NCBI RefSeq assembly: GCF_900111765.1
Contig: NZ_FOIB01000003.1
Span: 372,001-436,000 of the forward strand
Reading direction: 5' to 3'
DNA length: 64,000 nucleotides
DNA from: Myxococcus fulvus
GTDB lineage: Bacteria > Myxococcota > Myxococcia > Myxococcales > Myxococcaceae
Positions within the stretch are counted from its first letter, which is position 1; the number at the start of each line of letters is the position of its first letter. The notes under the pieces are model-generated. The model did not search any database. It saw only the letters and a list, made by a program, of their open reading frames with translations, and had not been told where the DNA came from. Positions 34,143 to 43,760 of the stretch are shown here, piece after piece. The position numbers were made by a program, and so were the translations under genes.

Positions 34143-35444
34143 CTACTTCACGGCGCGCTTGTCCATGGGGACGTAGTCCCGGCGCTTCTGGCCCGTGTAG
34201 ACCTGACGCGGACGGGCGATCTTCTGCTCGGAGTCCAGGACCATCTCCTCCCACTGCGCGCACCAGCCCACCGTGCGGGGGATGGCGAAGAGGACGGGGA
34301 ACATCTCGGCCTGGAAGCCCATCGCCTCGTAGATGAGGCCGGAGTAGAAGTCGACGTTCGGGTAGAGCTTGCGCTTGACGAAGTACTCGTCCTGCAGCGC
34401 GATGCGCTCCAGCTCCACGGCCAGCTCCAGCAGCGGGTTCTTGCCCGTCACCTCGAAGACCTCGTCCGCCACGCGCTTGATGACCTTGGCGCGCGGGTCG
34501 TAGGACTTGTAGACGCGGTGGCCGAAGCCCATCAGCTTCTTCTCGCCCTCGCCGCTCTTCACGGACTTGATGAAGTCCGGGACCTTGGAGATGTGGCCGA
34601 TCTCACGGAGCATGCGCAGCACCGCCTCGTTGGCGCCGCCGTGCAGCGGGCCGTAGAGGGCGCCGATGCCCGCCGTGACGGCCGAGTACGGGTCCACTTC
34701 CGACGAGCCCACCGTGCGCACGGACGTCGTCGAGCAGTTCTGCTCGTGGTCCGCGTGGAGGATGAAGAGCACGTCCAGCGCGCGCTCCAGCACCGGGTGG
34801 ACCTTGTAGGTCGTGGTGCCGATGCGCTTCACCATCGCCAGGAAGTTGGCGACGTAGGACAGGTCATTGTCCGGGTAGATGTAGGGCAGGCCCATCGTGT
34901 GCCGGTAGGAGAACGCGGCCAGGGTGGGCATCTTGGCGATGAGCCGGGTGATCTGGATGCGGCGGCTGAGCGCATCCTTGGTGTTCTTCGCGTCCGGGTA
35001 GAAGCTGGACAGCGCGGCCACGGTGGAGCCCAGCATGGACATGGGGTGCGCGTCGTAGCGGAACCCGTCCATGAAGGACTTCACGTTCTCGTGCACGAAC
35101 GTGTGGTGCGTGACCAGGTGGACGAACTGCTCCAGCTCCTTCGGGGTGGGGAGCTCACCGTTCAGCAGGAGGTAGGCAACCTCCAGATAGCTGGACTTCT
35201 CGGCCAGCTGCTCGATGGGGTAGCCGCGGTACTCCAGGATGCCCTTGTCACCGTCGATGAAGGTGATGGCGCTCTTACAGTTCGCGGTGTTGAGGAACGC
35301 CGGGTCGTAGCCCATCAGACCGAAGTCATCGTCCGAGACCTTGATCTGGCGGAGGGCGTTGGTGCGAATACAGCCGTGCTCGACCGGGACCTCGTACGTC
35401 TTGCCGGTCCGATTGTCGGTGATCGTCAGCGTGTCCTTGGGCAT
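34143..35444 (-). CDS. gltA: Citrate synthase
   Basis: A 433-aa type II (hexameric, Gram-negative) citrate synthase from the ATG at 35444. Active-site His residues lie in LHADHEQNCST and YGPLHGGANEA, and the Asp in KLYPNVDFYSG; GFGHRVYKSYDPRA is conserved. It condenses oxaloacetate and acetyl-CoA, the entry to the TCA cycle. The N-terminal beta domain (DTLTITDNRTGKTYEVPVE) is that of NADH-sensitive enzymes. It follows the aro operon on the same strand after 77 bp; a separate promoter is likely. Confidence 0.97.
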   Translation of the reverse strand: MPKDTLTITDNRTGKTYEVPVEHGCIRTNALRQIKVSDDDFGLMGYDPAFLNTANCKSAITFIDGDKGILEYRGYPIEQLAEKSSYLEVAYLLLNGELPTPKELEQFVHLVTHHTFVHENVKSFMDGFRYDAHPMSMLGSTVAALSSFYPDAKNTKDALSRRIQITRLIAKMPTLAAFSYRHTMGLPYIYPDNDLSYVANFLAMVKRIGTTTYKVHPVLERALDVLFILHADHEQNCSTTSVRTVGSSEVDPYSAVTAGIGALYGPLHGGANEAVLRMLREIGHISKVPDFIKSVKSGEGEKKLMGFGHRVYKSYDPRAKVIKRVADEVFEVTGKNPLLELAVELERIALQDEYFVKRKLYPNVDFYSGLIYEAMGFQAEMFPVLFAIPRTVGWCAQWEEMVLDSEQKIARPRQVYTGQKRRDYVPMDKRAVK

Positions 35445-35521
35445 GGGCGGAGATTTCACAGGGCGCAGATCGCTTTCAACAAAAAAGAACGATAAGTCGG
35501 TGAGGGAGACACTGATGTTTC

Positions 35522-36811
35522 CTACGGGGACGCTGAAATGCGGACGCCCGAGCGGATGAGCTGCCGCCAGAAGCCCGGAAAGCTCTTCTCGACACACTCG
35601 GGGCCGGTGAGGACGAGGGTCACTCCGGACAGCACGCTCAGGGTCGCGGCCGTCATGGCGAGCCGGTGGTCACCCCGGCTGTCCATCTCGAAGCGGGCGG
35701 GCGGCGTGGACGGGGGCGTCAGGAGGAGGGTGTCGTCCTTCAGCTCCGCCTTGCCGCCGTAGGCCGTCACCAGGTCCCGGATGCCTTCCAATCGGTCGCT
35801 CTCCTTCAGTCGGAGGATTCCGACGTCCGTGAGGGTGGAGGGCTCGGGGAGCACACAGGCGAGCGCCGCCAGGGTCGGCAACAGGTCCGGGCACTCCTTG
35901 CCCGAAGCCCGCAGGCCCCCCGCGGGCCGTCCCGTCACCTTCAGGACGTGTGCCCCCGACGCGGGCTCCGTCGTCAGGCCCACCTGCTCGATGAGCCGGA
36001 GGATGGCCTGGTCCGGATGGGCGCTGGCTGCGTCCGCGCGCTCCACGGTGCCGCCGGCCTTCCAGGCCACGAGCAGCAGGTAGCCCAGCGAGGACCAGTC
36101 GCCCGGGAGCGTGGGGACGCTCGGCGGCGGGGTGTAGCCGGAGACGGTGTAGCGGGAGGCGGACTTCTGGAGCTCGAAGCCGAAGCGCTCCAGCCACGTC
36201 AGCGTGAGGTCCAGGTAGCCCGCGCTCGTCAGCGTGCCCTCGATGTCCACGCTCCACGCGCGGCGCTCGCGCAGGTACAGCGCCGCGCAGCCCAACAGGA
36301 GGCTGGAGGCGTACTGGCTGCTCTGCGAGCCGGGGACGCGGAACACGGGCGTGACGGAGGAGGTGTCCGTGGGCGCGGCGAGCTCCACCGGCCAGGGGTG
36401 CCCCTCGGTGAGGGTGAGCCCCGCGGGGCCGAGCGCGTCCTTCAGCGACGTGAAGAGCGGCCCGTGGGGACGCTCGCCCAGGCGAGGGGTGCCGGTGAGG
36501 CGCACGCGCGCGCCCGGCGTCACCGCGACCTGGGTGGCCAGGATGCGGAACGGGGCGCCACCGTCGGCGCAGTCCACGTCGCGCACGGGGCCGGCCGGAA
36601 GGCGCAGGGCCTCCACGCCCCGGCGCAGCACGCGCACGTCGGCGGGGAGGTCCTCGTCGGACTCGGCCTGCACGGAGGGCAGGGGCCAGGAGCCGGTGAG
36701 GTGGCCGAGCACCAGCGCCCGCTGCGCGTCCGACTTGGACACGGGCGGCGTGAGGGGCGAGGCCTTCAGGCCCGAGGTCTCCACCACGATGCGGCGGGTG
36801 CTGGCGCTCAC
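35522..36811 (-). CDS. aroA: EPSP synthase (3-phosphoshikimate 1-carboxyvinyltransferase)
   Basis: A 429-aa product from the GTG at 36811, overlapping the aroB stop (GTGA). It has PPVSKSDAQRALVL (shikimate-3-P and PEP site), QSSQYASSLLL, LRLKESDRLEGI and SRGDHRLAMTAA. It joins shikimate-3-phosphate and PEP. The substrate-binding Lys, Ser and Arg residues of the first motif are present. It is the last gene of the aro operon. The protein lacks the canonical N-terminal P-G(D)-K-S wording but fits the overall two-domain fold and length. Confidence 0.95.
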   Translation of the reverse strand: MSASTRRIVVETSGLKASPLTPPVSKSDAQRALVLGHLTGSWPLPSVQAESDEDLPADVRVLRRGVEALRLPAGPVRDVDCADGGAPFRILATQVAVTPGARVRLTGTPRLGERPHGPLFTSLKDALGPAGLTLTEGHPWPVELAAPTDTSSVTPVFRVPGSQSSQYASSLLLGCAALYLRERRAWSVDIEGTLTSAGYLDLTLTWLERFGFELQKSASRYTVSGYTPPPSVPTLPGDWSSLGYLLLVAWKAGGTVERADAASAHPDQAILRLIEQVGLTTEPASGAHVLKVTGRPAGGLRASGKECPDLLPTLAALACVLPEPSTLTDVGILRLKESDRLEGIRDLVTAYGGKAELKDDTLLLTPPSTPPARFEMDSRGDHRLAMTAATLSVLSGVTLVLTGPECVEKSFPGFWRQLIRSGVRISASP

Positions 36812-37878
36812 GGGCGCACCGCCTTCGTCCACGCGGGCCACAGCGCGCGCCACGTCTGTGGGCCCACGTCGCGGACCTCGGTGGCGCCGATGGCCGTCAG
36901 CAGCACCATGCGCAGCTCGCCCTTCGCGCCGGCCTTCTTGTCGGCGTCGAGGAGCGTGGTGATGGTCTTGAGCGACGTGGGGCGAAGCAATTGGGCCACG
37001 CGCTCGCGGCCAAGGACGCCGGGGCCGTTGACCAGCGCCGCCTCCGCCTGGGCGGCGATGGGCTCGGGGGTGACGCCCAGGTGGCGGCCCACGTCCAGGG
37101 CCAGGAGGATGCCCAGTCCCACCGCGTCGCCGTGGGACAGCTTGAAGTGGGACACGCTCTCCAGCACGTGGCCGAAGGTGTGGCCGAAGTTGAGCACCCG
37201 GCGCAGGCCCTGGAACTCGTACGGGTCCTGGGCGCAGACCTTCTCCTTGAGGCCGCGCGCGTGCTTGACGAGCTTCTCCAGCGCGGGGGGCGTGCGCGTG
37301 TAGCGGCGGAACAGGGCCGCATCCAGGCTGATGACCATCTTCCACGCCTCGAGCGAGCCCTCACGCACCTGCGTGGGCGACAGCGAGGCGAACAGCTCCG
37401 GGCAGATCCACGACTCGTCGGCGTAGTGGAAGACGCCGGCGGGGTTCTTCACCACGCGGCCCTTCACGGTGAGGTCCACCGCGCCCTTGCCGCCGAGGCT
37501 GCTGTCGACGGCGGCGAGCAACGTGGTGGGCACCTGCACCAGCCGCACGCCGCGCTTGAGCAGGTGCGCGGCCACGGTGGAGACGTCTCCCACGGTGCCG
37601 CCGCCCACGGCGACGAGCGTGCCCGAGCGTGGCAGGGACAGGCCCGCGGCGAGCACCTTCTCCAGCGCCGCGAAGCTCTTGGCGCTCTCACCGCCCACCA
37701 TCTGGACGATGGCGCGCGGCGCGCGGGCCTCGAGCGCGGGGATGAGCGTCGGGTGGAGCCTGGCGACGGTGCGGTCCACCACCGCGAGGCTCCCCTCGGG
37801 GAGGCGTTTGGCGAGTCGGGTGAAGGGTCCCCAGCGATCGTTGGGTGGACGGTAGGCGCCGGGAGGGTAGGGGGTCAT
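36808..37878 (-). CDS. aroB: 3-dehydroquinate synthase
   Basis: A 356-aa product from the ATG at 37878, overlapping the aroC stop by 4 bp. It has the NAD-binding VAVGGGTVGDVSTVAAH, VPTTLLAAVDSSLGGKGAVDL and zinc ligands in REGSLEAWK (Glu), GHTFGHVLE (His) and LSHGDAVGLG (His). It cyclises DAHP to 3-dehydroquinate. The phosphate-binding and NAD motifs are complete, which argues against a related sugar-derived cyclase. The N-terminal 30 residues are shorter than in E. coli. Confidence 0.95.
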   Translation of the reverse strand: MTPYPPGAYRPPNDRWGPFTRLAKRLPEGSLAVVDRTVARLHPTLIPALEARAPRAIVQMVGGESAKSFAALEKVLAAGLSLPRSGTLVAVGGGTVGDVSTVAAHLLKRGVRLVQVPTTLLAAVDSSLGGKGAVDLTVKGRVVKNPAGVFHYADESWICPELFASLSPTQVREGSLEAWKMVISLDAALFRRYTRTPPALEKLVKHARGLKEKVCAQDPYEFQGLRRVLNFGHTFGHVLESVSHFKLSHGDAVGLGILLALDVGRHLGVTPEPIAAQAEAALVNGPGVLGRERVAQLLRPTSLKTITTLLDADKKAGAKGELRMVLLTAIGATEVRDVGPQTWRALWPAWTKAVRP

Positions 37879-38894
37879 GGCGTGTTGGGGCGTGCGTTCA
37901 TCTGTTGGACGAGGTCTGCGATGACCAGGGACACCATGGACTCCAGCACCGGAACGGCGCGGGGCATGATGCACGGGTCGTGACGGCCACCCTTCGCGTG
38001 GTCCGCCAGCGTCGCTGGGGGTTTGAAGTAGGCGCGGACCTGGAGTGGCTCGCCGTTGGTGAGCCCGCCCTGGATGCCGCCGTAGACGTCCTTCACCGAG
38101 TGGAACTGGGTGCCCGGCTGGCCGATGCGCTGCATCAGGTCCGGAGGGCCCCAGACGACGCCGGTGACGGCGCCCACGCTGCCCAGGGCCTGGGCGATGA
38201 GCGCCTTGATCTTCCCGAAGATGGGCTCGCCCAGTCCCACCGGCAGGCCCTCCACGCGGATGTCGATGGAGCCGCCCAGGCTGTCTCCAGCCTCCTTGGC
38301 GGCGAGGATGCGGCGGGACATCTCCTCGCGCACGGCCTCATCGGGGCAGCGCGTGGGGTGCGCGTCGACCATGGCGCGCGTCAGGCCCGGAGCGGGCACG
38401 GAGGCGACGAGGTCGCCCACCTGGGACACGTACGCGACGGTGCGCAGCGCGGGCATGTCCCGCTCCAGGTACGCCTCGGCGATGGTGCCGCCGATGACGC
38501 GGCAGAGCGTCTCGCGGCCGCTGGTGCGCCCGCCGCCGCGGTGGTCGCGGTGCTTGTAGCGCTCGCGCCACACGGCGTCCGCGTGGCCGGGCCGGTCCAC
38601 CTGCTTGAGCTCCTTGTAGTCACCGGAGCGCTGGTTGGTGTTGCGGACGATGGCGGCGATGGGCGTGCCGAGCGTCTTGTCCTCGAACACGCCGGAGAGG
38701 ATCTCCACCTGGTCCGGCTCGTTGCGAGGCGTGACGAGCGCGGACTGGCCCGGACGGCGGCGGTCCAACGCGGCCTGGATGCGCGCGCTCGTGAGCGGCA
38801 CACCCGCGGGGCAGCCGTCCACCACCGCGCCGAGCGCGGGGCCGTGGCTCTCGCCAAAGGTCGTCAAGCGAAAGAGGACGCCGAAGGTGTTCAT
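37875..38894 (-). CDS. aroC: Chorismate synthase
   Basis: A 339-aa product from the ATG at 38894. FMN/EPSP-binding signatures are GESHGPALGAVVDGCPAG at the N-terminus, then GHADAVWRERYKHRDHRGGGR(T)SGRET, the bacterial form of the G-x-G-R-x-S-x-R-E motif. The C-terminal HDPCIMPRAVPVLE is also typical. It makes chorismate from EPSP using reduced FMN as cofactor. Both ends overlap the neighbouring genes by 4 bp. The product feeds menF, divergently transcribed 3.6 kb away. Confidence 0.97.
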   Translation of the reverse strand: MNTFGVLFRLTTFGESHGPALGAVVDGCPAGVPLTSARIQAALDRRRPGQSALVTPRNEPDQVEILSGVFEDKTLGTPIAAIVRNTNQRSGDYKELKQVDRPGHADAVWRERYKHRDHRGGGRTSGRETLCRVIGGTIAEAYLERDMPALRTVAYVSQVGDLVASVPAPGLTRAMVDAHPTRCPDEAVREEMSRRILAAKEAGDSLGGSIDIRVEGLPVGLGEPIFGKIKALIAQALGSVGAVTGVVWGPPDLMQRIGQPGTQFHSVKDVYGGIQGGLTNGEPLQVRAYFKPPATLADHAKGGRHDPCIMPRAVPVLESMVSLVIADLVQQMNARPNTP

Positions 38895-40162
38895 GTCGCG
38901 GTCTCCCAAAGCTGGCGCTGTCGCCGGGCCTGCGCGACGAACCACGCCGCACCCAGCAGGACCGGGGTGCCGCCGCGCCGCGTGATCTCCGCCGCGATGC
39001 GTCGGCCGGGCGCACCGTACGCGATCACCGCGACGCGTGCTCGCTCGAATCGCAGGGAATCCGGTGGGGCCACCCGGTCCGGCCAGGTCCACACGACGGC
39101 CCCCGTCACCGGCCCCTGGATGTCGGCCCGGCGCAGGACTCGCAGCGCCTGTCCACGCTCGGCGGCCACGGTGCGCAGCGCGGAGGTCGCCCCGCCGTCG
39201 CCCAGGACGATGACGTCCTTCGCGTCCAGGCGCTCCAGCACCTTTCGGGCGCCCTCGGTGTCGGTGTTGAAGGACTCCCACCTGGAGCCCCGACGGACCA
39301 GGGTGTTGATGGCGTCCAGCGACGAGCCCGTGTGCTTCGCCAACCGCAGCTTGAAGGGGCTGGTGACGGCGAAGCCGCCATAGTGCGGCACGAGCGAGTC
39401 GAGCACCGCCTCGACGGGCCCGTCCTCGGGGAGGTCGATGCGGTCGAACGGCTGGCGGTGGATGCGGGGGGAGCGGGAGTGGGTGATGGACGTCCCGAAG
39501 ATGCCCAGGCGCAGGGGCGCGGGGAGCGTCGTGCGGTCCGCGCCCTTCCACTCGCGCACGGCGTCGTCGAGCAGCCGCTGTCCAGGAGCGGCGACCCATG
39601 AGCCGCCTGCGGCCACGTAGTCGAGCAGGTTGTTGCGGGCCAGCACCGCGCGCGCCGGCAGCGCCACCGCGCCCATGCCCAGCACGGTGACGCGCGACAC
39701 GCCGAAGCGCTCGCCCAGCCGTCGCTGCGTCTCCAGGAGGACGGAGACGTGGGCCGGGTCCTTCATGGGCTCCACATGCTTCACCAGTGCGTCCGAGGGA
39801 AGCTCGCGAGACCACAGCGCGAGCGCCTCGTCGGTGGTGAGCTGCCGGTCCGCGTGGTGCGACGCGAGCAGCTTTCCGGAGGGCGCGTCGAGCGAGCCCT
39901 GCTGCCCGGTGGCGTCCATCAGGTCCCGGTCCACGCGCCACGCGGCGGCGACCCAGGCGGGAGGAAGGGGCTTGCCTCTCTCGGACACGAGCAGCGGCAG
40001 CACGTCCGCGAGCGCGGCGGCGTCCACGGCGTCGGGGGCGTGCAAATCGGTGCGAATCTCCAGCACGTCGGCGCCGCGACGCTGGCACCCCCGGGCGAAG
40101 TGCACGGCGTCGGGGCCGAGCAGGGTGGGGGGCAGCGTCACGATGCGCCGGGCGGGCGTCAC
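38891..40162 (-). CDS. Bifunctional 3-dehydroquinate dehydratase (type I) / shikimate dehydrogenase
   Basis: A 423-aa fusion from the GTG at 40162. Residues 1-210 resemble type I dehydroquinase: L-E-I-R-T-D (substrate Glu), LLASHH (catalytic-type His), ALVKHVEP (Schiff-base-type Lys) and a final APGQ. Residues 225-423 are shikimate dehydrogenase: GTSITHSRSPRIH, AVTSPFKLRLAKH (catalytic Lys), SSLDAINTL, FNTDTEGA and LGDGGATSAL (NADP). The order is the same as in plant DHQ-SDH enzymes. Several dehydroquinase positions are loose, so activity of the N-terminal half should not be assumed. No other aroD, aroQ or aroE is in the window. Confidence 0.85.
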   Translation of the reverse strand: MTPARRIVTLPPTLLGPDAVHFARGCQRRGADVLEIRTDLHAPDAVDAAALADVLPLLVSERGKPLPPAWVAAAWRVDRDLMDATGQQGSLDAPSGKLLASHHADRQLTTDEALALWSRELPSDALVKHVEPMKDPAHVSVLLETQRRLGERFGVSRVTVLGMGAVALPARAVLARNNLLDYVAAGGSWVAAPGQRLLDDAVREWKGADRTTLPAPLRLGIFGTSITHSRSPRIHRQPFDRIDLPEDGPVEAVLDSLVPHYGGFAVTSPFKLRLAKHTGSSLDAINTLVRRGSRWESFNTDTEGARKVLERLDAKDVIVLGDGGATSALRTVAAERGQALRVLRRADIQGPVTGAVVWTWPDRVAPPDSLRFERARVAVIAYGAPGRRIAAEITRRGGTPVLLGAAWFVAQARRQRQLWETAT

Positions 40163-40761
40163 AAGACCTCCTCGGGATGCAGGCAGCCCCGGAGGAAGTC
40201 CACCAGGGCGATGGTGGGAACGCGGGCGTGCAGGGCCTCGCGCTCGTGGAAGATGGAGGCGATCTCCTCTTCCAGGGAGACCTCCGGTCGCAGCCGGGGC
40301 CGCGTCCGGTCCGTGAGCAGCCGCTCGCGGTAGGTCTCGAACGTCACGGGGATGATGAGGGTGAAGGCGCCGGCGAGCGCGTCCGGGTGATGCGACAGGA
40401 ACCCGCCGCCCACGGCCACGAGCCCACCGGGCGGCAGCTCCAGCAGCGCGCGTCGCTCGGCGGCGCGGAACTCGGAAGGGGCCTGGGCCACCCAGGTGCG
40501 CAGCGGACGTCCGTGCGTGCGTTCCAGGTGCGTGTCCAGGTCCACGCCGGTGCGCCCGAGGAGCCGGGCCACGCGAGGCAGCAGCGTGGACTTGCCAGCG
40601 CCCCGGTGGCCACCCAGCACCACGGTCTGCCCCGCCGCGGGACGGGGCGTGGGCCCCGGGCGCGTGAGGGCGTCCCTCAGTGCCGGCGTGAGCCGGGGGT
40701 CCACCGAGGAGAGGACATGCTCGACGAGGTGTCGCCGCGGCTCAGCGGACGAGGCCGACAT
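40159..40761 (-). CDS. aroK: Shikimate kinase with N-terminal extension
   Basis: A 200-aa product. P-loop GGHRGAGKST at about 50-59, DLDTHLER (shikimate-binding Asp), VAVGGGFLSH (Gly-rich motif) and RTRPRLRPE (lid Arg). It phosphorylates shikimate at O3. About 45 residues before the P-loop ([21 protein letters not shown]) are absent from the usual 170-aa AroK. The gene overlaps the menG stop by 20 bp and the dehydroquinase/shikimate dehydrogenase start by 4 bp. Confidence 0.88.
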   Translation of the reverse strand: MSASSAEPRRHLVEHVLSSVDPRLTPALRDALTRPGPTPRPAAGQTVVLGGHRGAGKSTLLPRVARLLGRTGVDLDTHLERTHGRPLRTWVAQAPSEFRAAERRALLELPPGGLVAVGGGFLSHHPDALAGAFTLIIPVTFETYRERLLTDRTRPRLRPEVSLEEEIASIFHEREALHARVPTIALVDFLRGCLHPEEVL

Positions 40762-41431
40762 ACACGTTCGCCGTTCCGAACGTCAGCGGATGCGCGCTTC
40801 GCTCCGCATAGGCGCCGGACTGGTCCATCAGCGACAGGAAGCGCTCCCCCGCGGGGAACGCCGCCGACGTGCGGGGCAGGTACTCATACGCCGCGCGATT
40901 GCCCGTGAGCAGCCCACCCACCGTGGGCATCACCGTCTTGCTGTAGAAGCGGAACAGCGCGCCGAACGCGCCCGTGGGCTGGCCGAACTCCAGCACGACG
41001 ACGCGGCCGCCCGGCTTCACCACGCGGCCCATCTCCTTCAGGCACTTCACCGGGTCATCCACGTTGCGGATGCCGAAGGCGATGGACGCCACGTCGAAGC
41101 GGTTGTCCTCGAAGGGCAGGTCCATGGCGTCGGCCACCTGGAAGTCCACCGGGAGCCCCGCCTTCGCCGCCTTGGCCGGACCGCTCTCCAGCATCTCCGC
41201 GCAGAAGTCGGTGCCAATCACGTGGCCCGTGGCGCCCACCTTGCGCTTGAACGCGAGCGCGAGGTCACCCGTGCCGGAGGCGCAGTCGAGGACGCTGTCC
41301 CCCGGCTTCGCCTGGCTCAGGCGCACCGCCGTCCGTCGCCACAGACGATGGATGCCGAACGACAGGACCTCGTTCGTCACGTCGTACTTCGTGGCGATGG
41401 AGGAGAACATCTGACGGACTTCGGTGCTCAT
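40742..41431 (-). CDS. menG: Demethylmenaquinone methyltransferase (UbiE/MenG)
   Basis: A 229-aa SAM methyltransferase from the ATG at 41431. It has [29 protein letters not shown] motif [21 protein letters not shown], and the UbiE signature SIAFGIRNV with [11 protein letters not shown]. It C-methylates demethylmenaquinone to menaquinone. It lies inside the aro operon, overlapping aroF upstream (ATGA) and aroK downstream. The divergent men operon makes the menaquinone substrate, so the name menG suits better than ubiE. Confidence 0.95.
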   Translation of the reverse strand: MSTEVRQMFSSIATKYDVTNEVLSFGIHRLWRRTAVRLSQAKPGDSVLDCASGTGDLALAFKRKVGATGHVIGTDFCAEMLESGPAKAAKAGLPVDFQVADAMDLPFEDNRFDVASIAFGIRNVDDPVKCLKEMGRVVKPGGRVVVLEFGQPTGAFGALFRFYSKTVMPTVGGLLTGNRAAYEYLPRTSAAFPAGERFLSLMDQSGAYAERSAHPLTFGTANVYVGLVR

Positions 41432-42345
41432 CTCGCCCTCACGACCTGGGCCGGACTCTCCGGCCGCCAAAGATGTCGGCCCACCGCGTCTAGCACGGGT
41501 GGAAGCCGCTGCATCAACGTTTGGAAGCGCTCCGGCGTCAGCGCCTGGTTCCCATCGCACAGCGCCTGCTCCGGCCGGGGATGGACCTCAATCAGCAGCC
41601 CATCCGCCCCCGCCGCCGCCGCCGCCAGGGACATGGGGAGGATGAGGTCCACCAGCCCCGTCGCATGGGACGGATCCACGATGACGGGCAGGTGCGTGCG
41701 CTGCTTGGCCCAGGCCACCGCCGCCAGGTCCAGCGTGTTGCGCATCTCCGTCTCGAACGTCCGGATGCCGCGCTCGCACAGCATCACCTGCTCGTTGCCG
41801 CCTTCGAGCACGTACTCCGCCGCCAGCAGCCACTCCTGCACCGTCGCCGACAGGCCCCGCTTCAGCAACACCGGCCGGCGCACCTTGCCCAGCGCGCGCA
41901 GCAGGGAGAAGTTCTGCATGTTCCGCGCGCCCACCTGGAGGATGTCCGAGGACTCCGCCATGAAGGGAATCTGCGCGGTCTCCATCACCTCACTGATGAT
42001 GGGCAGCCCGTGACGACGGCCGGCCTCGGCCAACAGGTGCAGGCCGGGCTCGCCCATTCCTTGGAACGCATAGGGACTGGTGCGGGGCTTGAACACGCCA
42101 CCTCGCAGCACGTGGGCGCCTGCCTGGGCCACGGCGGCGGCGGTCCGGTCGACCTGCTCCAGACCTTCGACGGCGCACGGCCCCGCCATCACCACGAACC
42201 CCGGCCCACCCACCTCCACCGAGCCCGCACGCACCCGCGTGCCCTCGGGACGGAAGGCTCGGAGCACACGCCGCGCGCCCGTCTCCTTCCCGGCCACCGC
42301 CGGCGCGGATTCGTCTGGCTGCTTGCCTCCCACGAGCCCTCCCAT
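41428..42345 (-). CDS. aroF: 3-deoxy-7-phosphoheptulonate (DAHP) synthase, type I-beta
   Basis: A 305-aa product from the ATG at 42345. It has [60 protein letters not shown] and VDPSHATG, the metal and substrate sites of the AroQ/KDO8PS-like type I-beta enzymes. It condenses PEP with erythrose-4-phosphate, the first step of the shikimate pathway. No ACT or chorismate-mutase domain is fused, so allosteric control must come from elsewhere. First gene of the aro operon, with a good promoter 37-64 bp upstream. Confidence 0.95.
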   Translation of the reverse strand: MGGLVGGKQPDESAPAVAGKETGARRVLRAFRPEGTRVRAGSVEVGGPGFVVMAGPCAVEGLEQVDRTAAAVAQAGAHVLRGGVFKPRTSPYAFQGMGEPGLHLLAEAGRRHGLPIISEVMETAQIPFMAESSDILQVGARNMQNFSLLRALGKVRRPVLLKRGLSATVQEWLLAAEYVLEGGNEQVMLCERGIRTFETEMRNTLDLAAVAWAKQRTHLPVIVDPSHATGLVDLILPMSLAAAAAGADGLLIEVHPRPEQALCDGNQALTPERFQTLMQRLPPVLDAVGRHLWRPESPAQVVRAR

Positions 42346-42381
42346 CCACCGAGTTCAAGAGGTTTTGAACTCCTTGGTGCA

Positions 42382-42409
42382 TGTATAGCCGTTATGGCTT
42401 AGAAGACAA
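42382..42409 (-). promoter_or_regulatory. Promoter of the aro operon
   Basis: Read leftward, TTGTCT (42409-42404) and TATACA (42387-42382) are spaced by 16 bp, the best promoter match in the window. The divergent men operon must start from the same 104-bp region, so the two are placed for coordinated or mutually exclusive initiation. Confidence 0.6.
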
Positions 42410-42449
42410 CCGAAGGTGATTTCAGGGCAGTCGCGGATGAGGACCGCTG

Positions 42450-43760
42450 ATGAAGACGCTCAATCCCGTTGAGGGCCAGCGCTGGGTGGCCGGAATGATG
42501 CCCCTGGCGGCGGTGGATCCACTCTCCGGAGCGGATTCGCTGGGCGTTCCGACGGTGTATTGGGAGCGTCCGCTGGCGCGCGAGGCGGCGGCCGGCTGGG
42601 GTGAGGCGGCGGTCGTCGAGGCGACGGCGCCCGCCCAGGTCCCCGCGGTGCTGGGCTCCTTGGGTGTCCTCTCGTTGAGGTGGTTGGACCCGGCGCCGTC
42701 CGACATGCCGGGGCCCTGGTTCGGCGGGCTCCGCTTCGGCGCCGCGGGCGTGGAGGACCCGGCGTGGGCCGCGCATGGCGTGGCGCGCTGGACGCTTCCG
42801 GAGGTGCTGGTGTGGCGCACCGGGAGCGGGCTGGCCGTGGCCGCGTTCGCGCCCGAGGCGCGAGGGGGCGAGGACGTGGTGCGCTCGCGGCTCGAGCGGG
42901 TCCGCGCGCGGTTCTCCGAGGGGTATCGCCACGCGCGGGGCTCCGAGGTCGCGCTCACGGTGGTGTCGTCGCGTCCGGAGTTCGAGGCGCGCGTGGAGCG
43001 GGCGCTGGAGGCGATTGCCTCGGGACAGCTCCAGAAGGTCGTGCTGGCGCGGCCCGTGGATGTGGAGGCCGCCGAGGCGTTCGACGTGGTGGACGTGCTG
43101 GCGCGGCTGCGTGAGCAGAACCCGCGCTGCGCCACCTTCCTGTTCCGCGCGCCGGATGGGACGTGCTTCCTCGGCGCGACGCCGGAGACGCTGTGTCGGG
43201 TGGAAGGCCGGGCGTTGGAGACGGAGGCCCTGGCGGGCACCGCGGCGCCGCGCGAGGCCGAGGGCTTGCGAGGACAGGACAAGGACGCGCGTGAGCACGC
43301 CGCGGTGGTCCGCTACATCCTCGCGGCGCTGCGCACGCTCGCGGGGGAGGTCCACTCCGACGCGGAGCCCCAGTTGCTGGCGTTGAAGAACGTGGTGCAC
43401 CTGCGCACGGGCATCGGCGCGCGGCTGCGCGAGGGTGTCTCGGCGGCGCAGGTGGTGGAGGCGCTGCATCCCACGCCGGCGGTGGGCGGGACGCCTCGGG
43501 AGCGCGCGTTGTCCTTCCTGGTGGAGCACGAGGGGCTGGACCGGGGCTGGTACGCCGGGCCGGTGGGGTGGGTGGGGCCGGAGCGTGCGCACCTGATGGT
43601 GGGGCTTCGCTCGGCGCGGGTGCGGGGTCCTCGCGCCCGGTTGTACGTGGGTTGCGGAATCGTGGCCGGCTCCATCGCGGAGGCGGAGTGGCGGGAGACG
43701 GAGATGAAGAGTCTGGCCGTGTTGCGTGCGTTGGGAGGCGGGGATGTCGGGCGACAGTAA
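42450..43760 (+). CDS. menF: Isochorismate synthase
   Basis: A 436-aa chorismate-utilising enzyme. The C-terminal catalytic domain has GQLQKVVLARPV (general base Lys), FLGATPETLCRVE, EALAGTAAPR, QDKDAREHAAVV, LHPTPAVGGTPR and YAGPVGWVGP, with Mg-binding Glu residues. It converts chorismate to isochorismate, the entry to menaquinone. Salicylate synthase is an alternative for this family but the men context decides. ATG at 42450. Overlaps menD by 17 bp. Confidence 0.95.
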   Translation: MKTLNPVEGQRWVAGMMPLAAVDPLSGADSLGVPTVYWERPLAREAAAGWGEAAVVEATAPAQVPAVLGSLGVLSLRWLDPAPSDMPGPWFGGLRFGAAGVEDPAWAAHGVARWTLPEVLVWRTGSGLAVAAFAPEARGGEDVVRSRLERVRARFSEGYRHARGSEVALTVVSSRPEFEARVERALEAIASGQLQKVVLARPVDVEAAEAFDVVDVLARLREQNPRCATFLFRAPDGTCFLGATPETLCRVEGRALETEALAGTAAPREAEGLRGQDKDAREHAAVVRYILAALRTLAGEVHSDAEPQLLALKNVVHLRTGIGARLREGVSAAQVVEALHPTPAVGGTPRERALSFLVEHEGLDRGWYAGPVGWVGPERAHLMVGLRSARVRGPRARLYVGCGIVAGSIAEAEWRETEMKSLAVLRALGGGDVGRQ

